Source: Methanococcus maripaludis C5 (GTDB lineage Archaea; AGJL01; Methanococci; Methanococcales; Methanococcaceae). Taken from it: a stretch of 64,000 nucleotides of DNA. Positions 11,076-20,619 of this stretch are shown piece after piece; the stretch's first letter is position 1, and every line of letters starts with the position of its first letter. The position numbers and the translations under genes were made by a program. Location of the stretch: positions 124,001 through 188,000 of the forward strand of contig NC_009135.1 in assembly GCF_000016125.1 (NCBI RefSeq). Reading direction: 5' to 3'. The notes beneath the pieces were generated by a model. It was not told where the DNA came from. It did not search any database and worked only from the letters and a program-made list of their open reading frames with translations.

Positions 11076-11302
11076 ATTCTCACCTTGGAATAAACATTAT
11101 AAATTTCAATAAACGATAAAAACACGAAATTTTTTATCAAATATAATCATTAAGATAATTTTTGGAAAAAGTATTGGATATAGTTTTCGCATATACAAAA
11201 TATTTTAAAAAATAATTATTTATTTGATTTGGATTTTCATAGTATCCACTATCAAAAATAAGAAAAAGCAGGATTAAATGAAGTAAGTAGTTCTTAATTG
11301 AA

Positions 11303-11734
11303 TTATAATTCAACAAATTCTCCACCGGCAGCCTCAATTTTTTCTTTAGCCCCTTCAGAGAATTCAACTGCTTTTACAACCATTGCGGTTGAGATTCTTC
11401 CTTTTCCGAGAACTTTTTCGTATCCGATTGTGGTAGCGTCAACTACAACTTTACCATCTTCTACTTGGAATGCATCTTTGTATTTTAAGATGTATTCTTC
11501 CAATTCTCCAATGTTAATAGTTTCTAATTGTTTTATGAGGCATGGGTTTCTGTTGAATCCGTATTTGCCGAAGTAATCAGGATTGAATTTGCAGACTGAC
11601 AACCATTTATGTTTTTGGTGACCAGCGTTACCCCTACCACCTCTGTGGCCAGCGCCTCTATGTTTTTTAGCTTCTCCATATCCGCAGGTTCTGGAGCCTC
11701 TCATTTTCGTGATTTTTTTGCTTTTTCTAATCAT
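11303..11734 (-). CDS. rpl15: Large-subunit ribosomal protein uL15
   Basis: The 143-residue basic protein begins IRKSKKITKMRGSRTCGYG and has the glycine-rich RGAGHRGGRGNAGH segment that extends into 23S rRNA, followed by a globular C-terminal domain. It starts 15 bases after rpl30 with a GGTGA site. It ends in a 16-base AT palindrome (11298-11313) that overlaps the stop codon. Confidence 0.96.
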   Translation of the reverse strand: MIRKSKKITKMRGSRTCGYGEAKKHRGAGHRGGRGNAGHQKHKWLSVCKFNPDYFGKYGFNRNPCLIKQLETINIGELEEYILKYKDAFQVEDGKVVVDATTIGYEKVLGKGRISTAMVVKAVEFSEGAKEKIEAAGGEFVEL

Positions 11735-11748
11735 TAAATCACCTTAAA

Positions 11749-12213
11749 TTACATCATTTTATTCAATAAATCGTTGATTTTACCAGATCTGTAACCTAAG
11801 GCACCGCCAATTGAGAATCCTTTTTTGACTCCTGCTCTATCGTATCCTTTTCTTGGAGGGTGTAATCTGAATACTGGTTTGATTGGCGTATCTTTTATTT
11901 TGATTTCGCCAGCAATTATTTTTTCAGCCAACTCTTCAACTGGAAGTTCTGTTAACTCTTTTACGAGTTCTTCAGTTAATCTTTTGTTTCCAGGAAGTCT
12001 TCCTCTTTTTAGAATTAAAGCTACGAGTGTATCTTTATCGATTTCACCGTAGGTTACATAGTCTTTAACTTTTTTTATCATTCCAGTGTAGTGTTCATTA
12101 TCTGGAATTACAACACAGTGGTTTACTCGGTGTAATCTCAACATCTTCATGGTATCTGCGATGTTTCCTCTAACACCTACGCTTCCTCTGACTCTTACAA
12201 CTGCGTAAGCCAT
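11749..12213 (-). CDS. rpl30: Large-subunit ribosomal protein uL30
   Basis: The 154-residue form is the long archaeal/eukaryotic L7-like version rather than the short bacterial L30. It opens with [14 protein letters not shown] and contains the [11 protein letters not shown] block diagnostic of the family. It lies between rps5 and rpl15, as in other archaeal operons. Confidence 0.96.
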
Positions 12214-12244
12214 GTTTTAATCACCTTTTTTAAAAAGTAATAAA

Positions 12245-12934
12245 TTAGAGTACTCTTCCTTCAGTAAGACCTAATTTTTCCTTTTGGTTAGGCAAGCATC
12301 TTACGAAGTTTAAGTTGTTTAATGCATCGAATGTAGCTTCAGCAAAGTTGAATGTGGTTCTTGTGTCACCAAAGGTTTTAGTCCATGCATCTTTCACACC
12401 TGCAAGACCTAAAACAGCTTTTGCAACGTTACCCGCAACTAAACCAACACCTCTTGGTGCAGGGAGTAATTCGACTTTAACGCTACCGCAAGCCCCTTTA
12501 GCTGCGAATGGAATTGAGTGAGGGGATCCGCAACCGCATTCCCATGAACCGCAGCCAACTCTAACTTTGATTAATGATAATTTTGCGTGAGCAATTGCTT
12601 TTCTGATAGCAGGGCCAACTTCTTTTGATTTACCCATGCCTACGCCAACGTAACCATTTTTGTTACCTACAGCAACAGTTGCTCTGTATCTTGCTCTTCT
12701 TCCAGATTTGTGCATTCTTTGAACTAATTTAACGTCCAAAACTTGCTCTTCTAAATCAGGTAAGAGTGCATCAACAATTTCAGGTTCTAATAATGGAAGA
12801 CCTTTATCCATAATGTAACTGATGTCTGAAATTGTTCCTTCCTTAACCATTCTACCGATTTGAGTTTTTGGTTCCCAAGCTTCGGTATTGAATTTTCTTT
12901 TTTCAGCTCTTTTGTCAGCCTTTTTTTCAGCCAT
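12245..12934 (-). CDS. rps5: Small-subunit ribosomal protein uS5
   Basis: The 229-residue archaeal S5 has a lysine-rich N-terminus, a double-stranded-RNA-binding-like domain ([20 protein letters not shown]), and a C-terminal domain with [15 protein letters not shown]5 contributes to decoding fidelity near the mRNA entry channel. It is ten bases downstream of rpl18. Confidence 0.96.
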
Positions 12935-12944
12935 TTATATCACC

Positions 12945-13526
12945 TTATAAGTTAAGGATTTTTTCTTTCAGTTCTGCAACGTGTTCTGGCAAGTCTTCTG
13001 GGTTTAATCCTTTTTCTAAGTATTTTGAGAACTGTTTTTTGTACGCATCAGCATCTTCTTTTAAAGATTCTGCGTAATTTTTAACGTGTGTTCCGTTTAA
13101 TCTTTCTTCTTCTGCGATGATTTCATCACCGTGAGGTATGTCCATACCTGCATCGAGTGCACCTTTTAAAACAGCGAAAATTGCAGCTCCTTTAGTAGCT
13201 CTGTGAAGACCTTTGTCTAAGATAGCTTCTTCTGCGCCTTCTTTAACAGCTTTTTTACCTAATAATAAACCTGTTAAGTATGCTGCAGGCAAGTTTCCAC
13301 AGTGACCTTTGTAACCCATTTTAACGAGTTCTTTTGTATGCGCTGAAACTAAGACAACGTCTCCTTTTTCATCGTATGACATAAGCTGAGCGGTTACATT
13401 GTTTAAGGATTTTCTCGCAACTAATCTTGGTTTACCAGACAATAATAATCCTAATCTTTGTCTGAAATCAGTTTTTCCTTCTCTTCTTCTTCTAAAAGGA
13501 ACTCTGAATTTGGCGTTCTTTGCCAT
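12945..13526 (-). CDS. rpl18: Large-subunit ribosomal protein uL18
   Basis: This 193-residue archaeal L18 binds 5S rRNA. Recognisable parts are [28 protein letters not shown] and the lysine- and glutamate-rich C-terminus. An upstream ATG at 13532 touches the GGAGG site, so the ATG at 13526 (seven bases after it) is preferred. The downstream gene is rps5. Confidence 0.95.
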   Translation of the reverse strand: MAKNAKFRVPFRRRREGKTDFRQRLGLLLSGKPRLVARKSLNNVTAQLMSYDEKGDVVLVSAHTKELVKMGYKGHCGNLPAAYLTGLLLGKKAVKEGAEEAILDKGLHRATKGAAIFAVLKGALDAGMDIPHGDEIIAEEERLNGTHVKNYAESLKEDADAYKKQFSKYLEKGLNPEDLPEHVAELKEKILNL

Positions 13527-13549
13527 AGTCATTCCTCCTTAAATTTGAG

Positions 13550-13999
13550 TTATTCAGCTAAAATTCCGTGTTCTTTCATGTATAATTTCATGTGGTTCCT
13601 ACTTCTGAATGCGCCACCTTTAGCCATTCTGTAGAGTTTTCTGTATGCTGATCTTTCGATTTTTTCATTTTCTCTTAAATCTTTCAGCATTTTTCTAAGT
13701 GGCCTGATTGTGTTCATCCATTTCTCTTTTTTAGGTGTTCTTGCACCTTTAGCCCCTTTCCTAGAACCTTGTCCTTTTCTCTTTCCTTTTCTCTTCTGTT
13801 CTTGGACTTGTTTTTTTCTAGCGCTACTGATTCCTTTTTCCTGTTTTTTAACAATGATTCCATCGTTAATCAAGAGTCTGATGTCATCTTTTGTGATGGC
13901 CATTTTGACTCTTTCCAGGTTTTCAGGATCAATCCATACCCTGTCGATACCGCAATCCAAAACAGCTGCAGCAATTCTTCTCTGGGTTGATACATCCAT
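13550..13999 (-). CDS. rpl19e: Large-subunit ribosomal protein eL19
   Basis: The 149-residue, strongly basic protein opens with DVSTQRRIAAAVL and has DRVWIDPE and a long KKQVQEQKRKGKRKGQG helix, all typical of eL19, an archaeal/eukaryotic protein absent from bacteria. It sits between rpl32e and rpl18. Confidence 0.96.
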   Translation of the reverse strand: MDVSTQRRIAAAVLDCGIDRVWIDPENLERVKMAITKDDIRLLINDGIIVKKQEKGISSARKKQVQEQKRKGKRKGQGSRKGAKGARTPKKEKWMNTIRPLRKMLKDLRENEKIERSAYRKLYRMAKGGAFRSRNHMKLYMKEHGILAE

Positions 14000-14025
14000 A
14001 ATATCACCTTATATCTTAAGCGAGA

Positions 14026-14433
14026 TTATAAACTTAAGAATTCGTCCTGTTTTTGTTTGGATACGTTAAAAACTCTAATTCCTAATTCATTAGCTTTTTT
14101 AACGATTTCTATTCTTTTTCTTTTACCAACGGTAGCTGCAATTCTTGCGCCTTGAATTTCAGGGTTTAATGCAACTAATTCTTTTACGTTGTTAACAAGA
14201 ATATCTTGTAAACCTGATGGGTGTAATCCTCTAACAAGAGCAGGTCCTCTGTAACCTACTGTAGCAACAGCAGCTCTGTGTGTCAATCCTATTCTCATAC
14301 CGCTGTGTTTACCGAAAGGTCTTCTCCAGCTAGTTCCAATTCTTGAACACTTGAACCAGTCCTGTCTTTTAAATTCAGGTCTTTTTTGTTTCATTTTGAG
14401 TTTTAATCTCATTAATCTTTTGAATTCACTCAT
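14026..14433 (-). CDS. rpl32e: Large-subunit ribosomal protein eL32
   Basis: The 135-residue protein has the eL32 signatures FKRQDWFKCSRIGTSWRRP and RIGLTHRAAVATVGYRGP. This family exists only in archaea and eukaryotes. It lies ten bases after rpl6. Confidence 0.96.
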   Translation of the reverse strand: MSEFKRLMRLKLKMKQKRPEFKRQDWFKCSRIGTSWRRPFGKHSGMRIGLTHRAAVATVGYRGPALVRGLHPSGLQDILVNNVKELVALNPEIQGARIAATVGKRKRIEIVKKANELGIRVFNVSKQKQDEFLSL

Positions 14434-14442
14434 GAGACCACC

Positions 14443-14991
14443 TTATAATACTTTCCCTGCTTTTTCTACAATGTAGATGCCATCTTGGAATATTCTTGTG
14501 TCTCTTCCTTTAACTTTAGTAGCTTGTTCAATGTTTGCAGCGGTTTGACCAACAAATTCTTTGTTAGCTCCACTTACAATCACTTCTTCACCACTAACTT
14601 TTACAGTGACTCCATCCATGATTTTAGCAGTTCTAGTGTATTTTTCTCCTAAGAAGTTGTCAATGGTTACAGTGTTTCCTTTAGCACTAACTTTCATTGG
14701 GAAGTGAGCGTATCTGATTACTAATTTGTATTCAAATCCGTCAGTAACGCCTGTGATCATGTTTTGAATGTGTGATCTGTAGGTTCCAACAATTGCGGTT
14801 TGTACTTTTCTTGGGAATGTACACTCAATAACAACTTTTCCGTCTTCTGTGCTTATTTCGATTCCCGGGTACATTAAATCTCTTCTGAGTTCTTTTGCAC
14901 CAGATTTAACAGCAACTGTGTTGCCATTAATTTCAACGTTGACGTTTTCAGGAATTTCGATTTCTTCCCTTATTAAAGCTGCAACTGGCAT
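14443..14991 (-). CDS. rpl6: Large-subunit ribosomal protein uL6
   Basis: The 182-residue protein contains two L6 repeats and the C-terminal [17 protein letters not shown] block that contacts the sarcin-ricin region of 23S rRNA. Gene order rps8-rpl6-rpl32e is conserved among archaea. Confidence 0.96.
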   Translation of the reverse strand: MPVAALIREEIEIPENVNVEINGNTVAVKSGAKELRRDLMYPGIEISTEDGKVVIECTFPRKVQTAIVGTYRSHIQNMITGVTDGFEYKLVIRYAHFPMKVSAKGNTVTIDNFLGEKYTRTAKIMDGVTVKVSGEEVIVSGANKEFVGQTAANIEQATKVKGRDTRIFQDGIYIVEKAGKVL

Positions 14992-15012
14992 AAGAATACC
15001 TCCATAATGTCC

Positions 15013-15405
15013 TTAGTATATGTAGGAAATTAATCTTCCACCTACTCCAGCGTTTCTAGCTTCGTCGTGTGTCATTAATCCTTTTGGGGTACTTACGATT
15101 AACAATCCGAAACCTTTAGCTGGTAAGTATCTCTTTTCGAATTTTTCGAAGTCATGGTTTTTAACTGCGTATCTAGGCTTTACAGCTCCACACTTGTTGA
15201 TTTGTCCGATTAAATCAACTTTGTAGACACCTGCTTTTCCGTCTTCAATGTATTCGAAGTTTCCAATGTATCCTTGATCCTGCATAACATTTAGAACTCT
15301 TCCAATTAATTTTGAAGCAGGTTTCAAGTAAGCTACGTTTTTACCCACACTTTCGCAGTTGGATACGTGGTTTAATGCGTTTGCAAGAGGGTCCATTAAA
15401 CTCAT
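15013..15405 (-). CDS. rps8: Small-subunit ribosomal protein uS8
   Basis: The 130-residue protein begins [18 protein letters not shown] and ends with [18 protein letters not shown], the standard archaeal S8 pattern. It binds the central domain of 16S rRNA early in assembly. It follows rps14 with a GGAGG-type site. Confidence 0.96.
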   Translation of the reverse strand: MSLMDPLANALNHVSNCESVGKNVAYLKPASKLIGRVLNVMQDQGYIGNFEYIEDGKAGVYKVDLIGQINKCGAVKPRYAVKNHDFEKFEKRYLPAKGFGLLIVSTPKGLMTHDEARNAGVGGRLISYIY

Positions 15406-15423
15406 ATTGTTACCTCCTTGTCC

Positions 15424-15585
15424 TTAATCGTACTTTTTAAATCCTAATTTTGGTGCTAATTCTCTGAAGCATTGTCTGCATAAATTTAATCCGTATTTTC
15501 TGATAATTCCTGGTCCTTTTCTTCCGCATCTTTTGCAAACTTTTGAACCTTGGCCGAATTTTGTCTTAAATGGTGCTTTTGTCAT
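15424..15585 (-). CDS. rps14: Small-subunit ribosomal protein uS14, zinc-binding
   Basis: The protein is only 53 residues and is read between rpl5 and rps8 on the minus strand. Four cysteines (C17, C20, C36, C39) form a zinc site in [10 protein letters not shown] and NLCRQCFRE, the archaeal and type-Z S14 pattern. A GGTGA site precedes the ATG. Confidence 0.95.
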   Translation of the reverse strand: MTKAPFKTKFGQGSKVCKRCGRKGPGIIRKYGLNLCRQCFRELAPKLGFKKYD

Positions 15586-15594
15586 TCTTTCACC

Positions 15595-16140
15595 TTATTC
15601 CCTAACTACTTCGGTATCGAATTTAGTTTGGATGTATTCGATAGCTTCGTCTTTGGTAACTAAGTGTTTCTTTGGAATGTGGCTTCTTTTTAATTTTCTG
15701 GATTTTACTCTGTATCCTGCTTTATCGAAGGTTACACAGACATCCATACCATAAATTCCAACTGATGGGTCGTATTTTTGACCTGGGAAGTCAATATGTT
15801 CAGGAACACCAAATGAGAAGTTTCCAACTTGGTCAAATGATGACGCGTAGAGTACTTTACCGCATGCTTTGAATGCAGTGAACGCATTTTTGAGGAATTC
15901 TTCCGCGTTTTTTCCTCTTAATGTTACTTTTAATCCAATTGGTAACTTTTTTCTGATACCATATGCAGGGTTTGTCTGTTTAGCTAAAGTCCTTACTGGC
16001 GATTGGCCGGTGAGTTCTTCAATAACTTTTGCACCTATTGTTAACCTATCTCCAGCTTCACCTACACCGAAGTTTACAGTGATTTTTTGGATTCTTGGTT
16101 TTTTCATAGGTTCTTTTTCCCAAACTTCTTGGAATGACAT
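15595..16140 (-). CDS. rpl5: Large-subunit ribosomal protein uL5
   Basis: The 181-residue protein has the L5 signatures VNFGVGEAGDRL, RTLAKQTNPAYGIRK and GLKVTLRG. It binds 5S rRNA and contacts P-site tRNA. It lies between rps4e and rps14. Confidence 0.96.
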   Translation of the reverse strand: MSFQEVWEKEPMKKPRIQKITVNFGVGEAGDRLTIGAKVIEELTGQSPVRTLAKQTNPAYGIRKKLPIGLKVTLRGKNAEEFLKNAFTAFKACGKVLYASSFDQVGNFSFGVPEHIDFPGQKYDPSVGIYGMDVCVTFDKAGYRVKSRKLKRSHIPKKHLVTKDEAIEYIQTKFDTEVVRE

Positions 16141-16168
16141 GTTTCGTCCTCCTCTAATTTTATGGGCA

Positions 16169-16903
16169 TTACATCGAAATTACTGGCTCGTCTTGACCTA
16201 CGATAAATACGTAAGGCTTAACGGTTTTAAATTTCTCGCCGTCTTTGTTTTCTAAAGTTACAATGTCTGAGTACAATGCTCTGTTTTCCACTTCAACGAT
16301 TTTAGCAAATTCTCCAACGTGTTTACCGCCAGTTACGTATGCTAATTTTCCTTCGCCGAATGCAACATGTCCAACAATTGACTGTTCTGGAATTGAAACT
16401 AAAACGCTGTCTCCGGTTTTGTAAACATCTTCTTCTGCTTTTGTAGCATCTGAAACTTTTACAATCTGGTTTCTACCATCGTGAAGGTTTAATTGAATGT
16501 GACCGCCTTTTATGACAGTTTTGTTCACGATTTTGCATAATTTTGCATCTGCTTTGTCAGTTTTTTTCAAGCTGATTCTTCCGCTTTCGTCAAATAATAC
16601 AAGGTAGTTTTCATCCATTTCAGGGATTGATAAAACATCCATTAATCCAGCAGGGTGTTTGTATTCCTTTCTTTTTAATCCATCGATTAAGATTTTTCCC
16701 GTTTGGATAATTTTTTTAGCTTCTCTTGCGTTATCAGCGTATTTTAATACATCTCTTACAACTAACAATAAAGGTAAGGATTTATCCATTGAGTGTGGTC
16801 CAGGTGATGGTCTTACAGTAAATGCTTTTACTTTTCTAGGAAGTTGCCAATTTGCTGGAGCAGCCAATCTTTTAAGATGTTTTCTAGGTCCTTTAATTGC
16901 CAT
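16169..16903 (-). CDS. rps4e: Small-subunit ribosomal protein eS4
   Basis: This 244-residue archaeal/eukaryotic protein starts MAIKGPRKHLKRLAAP, then has an S4-type RNA-binding domain (VLKYADNAREAKKII) and a KOW-like C-terminal part. The ATG at 16903 is preferred over a GTG at 16909 because AGGTG is spaced correctly for the ATG. It is between rpl24 and rpl5. Confidence 0.95.
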   Translation of the reverse strand: MAIKGPRKHLKRLAAPANWQLPRKVKAFTVRPSPGPHSMDKSLPLLLVVRDVLKYADNAREAKKIIQTGKILIDGLKRKEYKHPAGLMDVLSIPEMDENYLVLFDESGRISLKKTDKADAKLCKIVNKTVIKGGHIQLNLHDGRNQIVKVSDATKAEEDVYKTGDSVLVSIPEQSIVGHVAFGEGKLAYVTGGKHVGEFAKIVEVENRALYSDIVTLENKDGEKFKTVKPYVFIVGQDEPVISM

Positions 16904-16914
16904 GCTCACACCTC

Positions 16915-17274
16915 TTAGTTACTTGAATTTTTAAATCTCTTTTCGTCTGATTCGTCCAATTTGGTAATCATAACATTTGATGGATGAATTGGATATGCTG
17001 TTTCAGTTCCATCTTGTTTTTTGTTAACTACTCCTTCAACAATGATTTTGTATCCTGCGTAGTCAACTTTTGAAACTTCCCCTTCAATTCCTTTGAAATT
17101 TCCTCTGAGTACTTTTACAGTATCTCCTTTTTTCACAGGAAGGGAGTTTTTATTGAATTTTTCTTTCAATTCTTTTGATAACATTGCAGCCATAACGCTA
17201 TTTCTTAAATGTAAAGGTGCGTTATAGAGTGCTTTTCTTTGTTTTCTTGGCTGTTTTGAGTTTGTCAAAACCAT
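16915..17274 (-). CDS. rpl24: Large-subunit ribosomal protein uL24
   Basis: The 119-residue protein has a KOW motif ([19 protein letters not shown]) after a basic N-terminus beginning [17 protein letters not shown]. It starts assembly of the large subunit by binding the 5' region of 23S rRNA. Confidence 0.95.
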   Translation of the reverse strand: MVLTNSKQPRKQRKALYNAPLHLRNSVMAAMLSKELKEKFNKNSLPVKKGDTVKVLRGNFKGIEGEVSKVDYAGYKIIVEGVVNKKQDGTETAYPIHPSNVMITKLDESDEKRFKNSSN

Positions 17275-17293
17275 GATTTCACCACATGCCTAA

Positions 17294-17692
17294 TTAGTGA
17301 ATAATTTTAGCTAATCTTGAAACACCAGGCCATCTTTCAGCAGCTTCTTTTGAAACTGGACCTTTGATTTCTGAACCTTTTGGTGTTCCTTCTGGAGTAA
17401 CAATAACAGCTGCGTTATCTTCGAATTTTACTCTTGTACCGTCAGCTCTTTTGTATTCTTTTTTCTGTCTGATGATAATTGCAGGTAAAACCTGTTTTCT
17501 CATTTCAGGAGTACCTTTCTTTACTGAAACGAAAACCATGTGGCCTACACCACCTGCAGGTAATCTTCTTACAGTACCTACGTAGTTTTTAACTGCAATT
17601 ACTTCGAGCTCCTTTGCACCTGTGTTATCTGCACAGACAAGTCTTGCTCCGTTCGGTAATGATCTTACGATTGTTGAACCTAGTCCTTTCAT
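17294..17692 (-). CDS. rpl14: Large-subunit ribosomal protein uL14
   Basis: The 132-residue product begins [18 protein letters not shown] and includes [15 protein letters not shown], the L14 signature. The ATG at 17692 has GGTGA at the right distance; a GTG at 17701 overlaps that site. L14 forms an inter-subunit bridge. Confidence 0.95.
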   Translation of the reverse strand: MKGLGSTIVRSLPNGARLVCADNTGAKELEVIAVKNYVGTVRRLPAGGVGHMVFVSVKKGTPEMRKQVLPAIIIRQKKEYKRADGTRVKFEDNAAVIVTPEGTPKGSEIKGPVSKEAAERWPGVSRLAKIIH

Positions 17693-17712
17693 AATATTCA
17701 CCTTTTAAAGGA

Positions 17713-18042
17713 TTATTCCAGGTTTTCAGTTTTTTCAATTACAACAAATGATTTTGTTTTACTGATAGGCCTGCATTCCATAACTTTCACAGTGTCGCCA
17801 ACTTTTGCTTTGATGCATGCAGGGTTGTGTGCAACCAATGAAGTTGTTCTTTTTTCATATCTTTCGTACTTGGATATGTATCCAGTAACTTCTCTTTTGA
17901 GCACGATTGTGTCGTGTCCTTTGTCACTTGTAACGGTTCCTTCGAATATTTGTCCTCTAACGGATAAAGTACCGTGGAACGGACAGTTAGGATCTTCACA
18001 AACGTGTTCAGGAGCTTTTACATCGATTCCAATGTTTGACAT
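17713..18042 (-). CDS. rps17: Small-subunit ribosomal protein uS17
   Basis: The 109-residue protein shows the S17 core, with [18 protein letters not shown] and [15 protein letters not shown], and an archaeal N-terminal extension containing [14 protein letters not shown] site precedes the ATG. The 164-base gap upstream, towards the RNase P gene, contains a TATA-like TTATATA on the minus strand around 18110-18117, so an internal promoter is possible. Confidence 0.95.
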   Translation of the reverse strand: MSNIGIDVKAPEHVCEDPNCPFHGTLSVRGQIFEGTVTSDKGHDTIVLKREVTGYISKYERYEKRTTSLVAHNPACIKAKVGDTVKVMECRPISKTKSFVVIEKTENLE

Positions 18043-18206
18043 AAATTGTACCTCCTATATTTAGAGTGTTTAATGTCGATTTTAAAGTTCCAGATTTAAT
18101 ACGGGCTACAGGTATATAATATTTTCATAAATACCACTAACGCCTGTTTAGAACTTAAATTTTAATTCTTATTTTCAATTTGGGACATTTAAAATAGCTG
18201 AGAAGC

Positions 18207-18506
18207 TTAGTACGAGTAGAGTTGTTTTATTTTTCTTTTCAACCTGTCTTCAGGTCGTCCAACAAGTAGTCTTCCGTCAATGTCTACTTTTACAACGTCT
18301 CCAGAATTTTTGAAATCAATTCTGAATGTTGAAATTTCTTTCACAACGGTAATTTCCTTGCCGTTTTCTTTTTCAAGAACTAGTGTGTTTCTAGTTTCGT
18401 TGATTACTCTACCTTTTGTTGAAATTAAACCCGAATCAGTAGATTTTACAACTTCAAGGTCTAATCCAATTAATTCATGTCTCAATATATTTTGTGACAA
18501 TTTCAT
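18207..18506 (-). CDS. rnp1: RNase P protein component 1 (Rpp29/Pop4)
   Basis: The 99-residue protein has the Rpp29 Sm-like barrel: HELIGLDLEVVKSTD, then GLISTKGRVINETRNTLVL and a final LLVGRPEDRLKRKIKQL. It is one of the protein subunits of archaeal RNase P, which trims the 5' leader of tRNA precursors. It is embedded between eif1 and rps17, the conserved methanococcal order. Confidence 0.93.
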   Translation of the reverse strand: MKLSQNILRHELIGLDLEVVKSTDSGLISTKGRVINETRNTLVLEKENGKEITVVKEISTFRIDFKNSGDVVKVDIDGRLLVGRPEDRLKRKIKQLYSY

Positions 18507-18573
18507 GGGTGTCCCTACCCTCTGAGCATGGGGTGTACATTTTCAGTATCCACATACTCATGTGAATAGATAA

Positions 18574-18882
18574 TTATCTGACATCAATCATGTCTTTTGA
18601 GAATCCCATTTTGATAAGGGTTTCTTCAGCTTTTCTCCTGTGGTCTCCCTGTAACTCGATAGAATCTTTCTTTACAGTTCCGCCACAAGCGCATATATCT
18701 TTTAACTTTTTAGCCAAATCTTTTACATCAATCAAGTCCGCATCAAAGCCGTCGACGACTGTCATCAGCTTACCAAACCTTCTTTTAGTTACGTAAACTT
18801 TAATTTTCTGTTCTTCCTTTGCAATCTCTTCACAGACACACAAATCTTTTGGTAAACCACATATAGGACAAATCTCTGGCAT
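18574..18882 (-). CDS. Translation initiation factor aIF1 (SUI1 family)
   Basis: The 102-residue protein has an N-terminal cysteine cluster ([13 protein letters not shown]) and the SUI1 domain with [21 protein letters not shown] and IELQGDHR. aIF1 helps the small subunit select the start codon. The ATG at 18882 has GGTG seven bases upstream; a longer frame from further upstream lacks a site. It follows rpl29 in the super-operon. Confidence 0.94.
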
Positions 18883-18965
18883 CAATGCACCTCTCATCTT
18901 GATAGACTAATTTTGTTATAAGTATACTGGATATACTTACTGATTGATGGTATTTAAAATTATGC

Positions 18966-19181
18966 TTAAGCATTTTTTGCTTGAGCTTCTTTTTCGTTCA
19001 TGATGGTTAAGATTCTTGCGATTGTTCTTTTGATTTCGCTGATCTTACCGGGGTTTGAAGGTGCACCGCCTGTTGACTTGTTTACGCCTTCTTTCATTAA
19101 TTCTCTTTTTAATTCTGCGATTTTTCCTTTCATTTCTTCAGCTGAAAGTTCCCTAATCTCGCTAGCTTTTAAGATCGCCAT
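18966..19181 (-). CDS. rpl29: Large-subunit ribosomal protein uL29
   Basis: The 71-residue two-helix protein carries [21 protein letters not shown] and ends in [14 protein letters not shown], the L29 pattern. It lies at the polypeptide exit tunnel. It starts ten bases after rps3. Confidence 0.94.
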
Positions 19182-19191
19182 TCAAATCACC

Positions 19192-19827
19192 TTATTCTTG
19201 GGATGCTTCACTATATTCAGTAACTTCTTTGATTTCGCCGGATAAAATTGTGATTTCATCAGGTAATGTTACATCAGGTTTCATAATTTTTACTGTAACG
19301 CCTACAACACCGAGTTTTAATTTTGCTAACTGGTGTGATTTGTTTACGAGTGCTTCAGCAGGTTCACCACAGTGTTTCATGTATCCATCCATGAACTTTT
19401 CAGTTCTTGATCTTTCTCCGGATAATTTTCCAGAAACGATAATGGATACCCCTTTTGCACCTGAGCCCATAACTCTTCTTATTGCAGAGTGTGCTGTTCT
19501 TCTAAAGTGCATTCCTCTTTCTAATGAAGATGCGATTTTGTGACCTACGATTGCAGGATCTAAATCTGGGTTTTCAACCTGTTTAACTTCAATTTGCGGG
19601 TTTTTAACAGCGTATTCTTTTGCAAGTGTTTCTGTTAATTCTTTAACCATTTTTCCTTTTCTTCCGATAACGAAGCCTGGTTTTTCAGCGAATACAGTTA
19701 TTCTTGTTCCAATCGGTGTTTTTTTAAGGTCGATGTGGCTGTATCCTGCTCTAACTAATTTAGTTTTAAAGTATTCGTCGATTAATGTTTCGGAAACATT
19801 TTCTCCAACAAATGTTCTTTCAATCAT
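19192..19827 (-). CDS. rps3: Small-subunit ribosomal protein uS3
   Basis: The 211-residue archaeal S3 has a KH domain ([15 protein letters not shown]) followed by the S3 C-terminal domain ([20 protein letters not shown]). It lines the mRNA entry tunnel. The ATG at 19827, with GGTGAAACA upstream, is preferred over an earlier start that would overlap rpl22. Confidence 0.95.
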   Translation of the reverse strand: MIERTFVGENVSETLIDEYFKTKLVRAGYSHIDLKKTPIGTRITVFAEKPGFVIGRKGKMVKELTETLAKEYAVKNPQIEVKQVENPDLDPAIVGHKIASSLERGMHFRRTAHSAIRRVMGSGAKGVSIIVSGKLSGERSRTEKFMDGYMKHCGEPAEALVNKSHQLAKLKLGVVGVTVKIMKPDVTLPDEITILSGEIKEVTEYSEASQE

Positions 19828-19837
19828 TGTTTCACCA

Positions 19838-20299
19838 TTAGTAGAATTCTTCAAGGATTACTTGGATATGTATTGTTTCTTGGTTTTTAGGGCTTGCTCT
19901 ACCAAATGCTCTTGGCATGTATCTTTTAATTGTGAAGCCTCTGTTTGAAGATATGTGTTTAATTCTTAATTTTTCTGTGTTTAATCCTTTTTGCTCAGCG
20001 TTTTTCTTAGCGTTATCTAAAACTTGTAAGATTTCTAGCGAAGCTTTCTGTGGGAATCTACCTGAGTGCGTTCCAATTTTTCCTTTTCTGTGTGGTAAGT
20101 CTTTGTTGTGAACTTTGAATGGTACTGGTGTTTCTAATGCGATTACTCTGTTTAAGTATGCAACAGCAGCATCTAATTTCATTCCAGATAATTCTCTGCA
20201 AAGTTCAATAGCATGTTTTCTTGATATTCTTAAAGTTCTGCCCATAGCTCTTGCAGTGTTTTTTGGGTCAGCTTCAACTTTGTATTTTAGTTTAGCCAT
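19838..20299 (-). CDS. rpl22: Large-subunit ribosomal protein uL22
   Basis: The 153-residue protein contains [20 protein letters not shown] and the tunnel-loop region [19 protein letters not shown]. It is the first gene of this ribosomal super-operon here; rps19 and rpl2, which precede rpl22 in many archaea, are missing upstream. The ATG at 20299 follows GGTGA; a GTG at 20308 lies within that site. Confidence 0.95.
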   Translation of the reverse strand: MAKLKYKVEADPKNTARAMGRTLRISRKHAIELCRELSGMKLDAAVAYLNRVIALETPVPFKVHNKDLPHRKGKIGTHSGRFPQKASLEILQVLDNAKKNAEQKGLNTEKLRIKHISSNRGFTIKRYMPRAFGRASPKNQETIHIQVILEEFY

Positions 20300-20318
20300 C
20301 GTCTTCACCTCAATCGGG

Positions 20319-20528
20319 TTAGTCTCTCATCTTTAACAGGAGTTTAGCTGTATTGATGTAGTGTACTTTCACGTTTCCAATCATGTTTTTTATTATTAGA
20401 TTGGTTTTTTTATTTCCAATCTCTATAACGGGATTATTTTCATGTGTTACATTGATAGAGTATCCCCTATCATCCATATAGTCAATAGCCTTTTTTATTT
20501 GCTTAAACTTATTTATATAGTTTATCAT
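20319..20528 (-). CDS. Small protein of unknown function upstream of rpl22
   Basis: A possible 69-residue protein that I do not recognise. It is charged, lysine-rich and without membrane segments or cysteines: an N-terminal basic helix (KFKQIKKAIDYMDDRGY), then alternating hydrophobic strands, ending INTAKLLLKMRD. The ATG at 20528 has a weak GGGATT upstream; a TTG ten codons earlier has none. It lies 19 bases before rpl22 on the same strand, so it would be made with the ribosomal operon if real. Codon composition resembles its neighbours. Confidence 0.5.
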   Translation of the reverse strand: MINYINKFKQIKKAIDYMDDRGYSINVTHENNPVIEIGNKKTNLIIKNMIGNVKVHYINTAKLLLKMRD

Positions 20529-20619
20529 AACAATCCCATATCTCGAATTAAAGCTCAAAATGAGTGTTGTTTTAAGTTAGGGCTATTTTTCGTTAGTTAA
20601 AAAATTAGTATTGGTGAAA

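Noticed and set aside
11298-11313. 16-base palindrome at the rpl15 stop as a regulator site
   Set aside because: It is composed almost only of A and T and overlaps coding sequence, so chance or a weak terminator is more likely.
11137-11367. 76-residue minus-strand ORF between rpl15 and secY
   Set aside because: It overlaps the end of rpl15 in another frame, has no ribosome binding site and is a product of AT-rich sequence.
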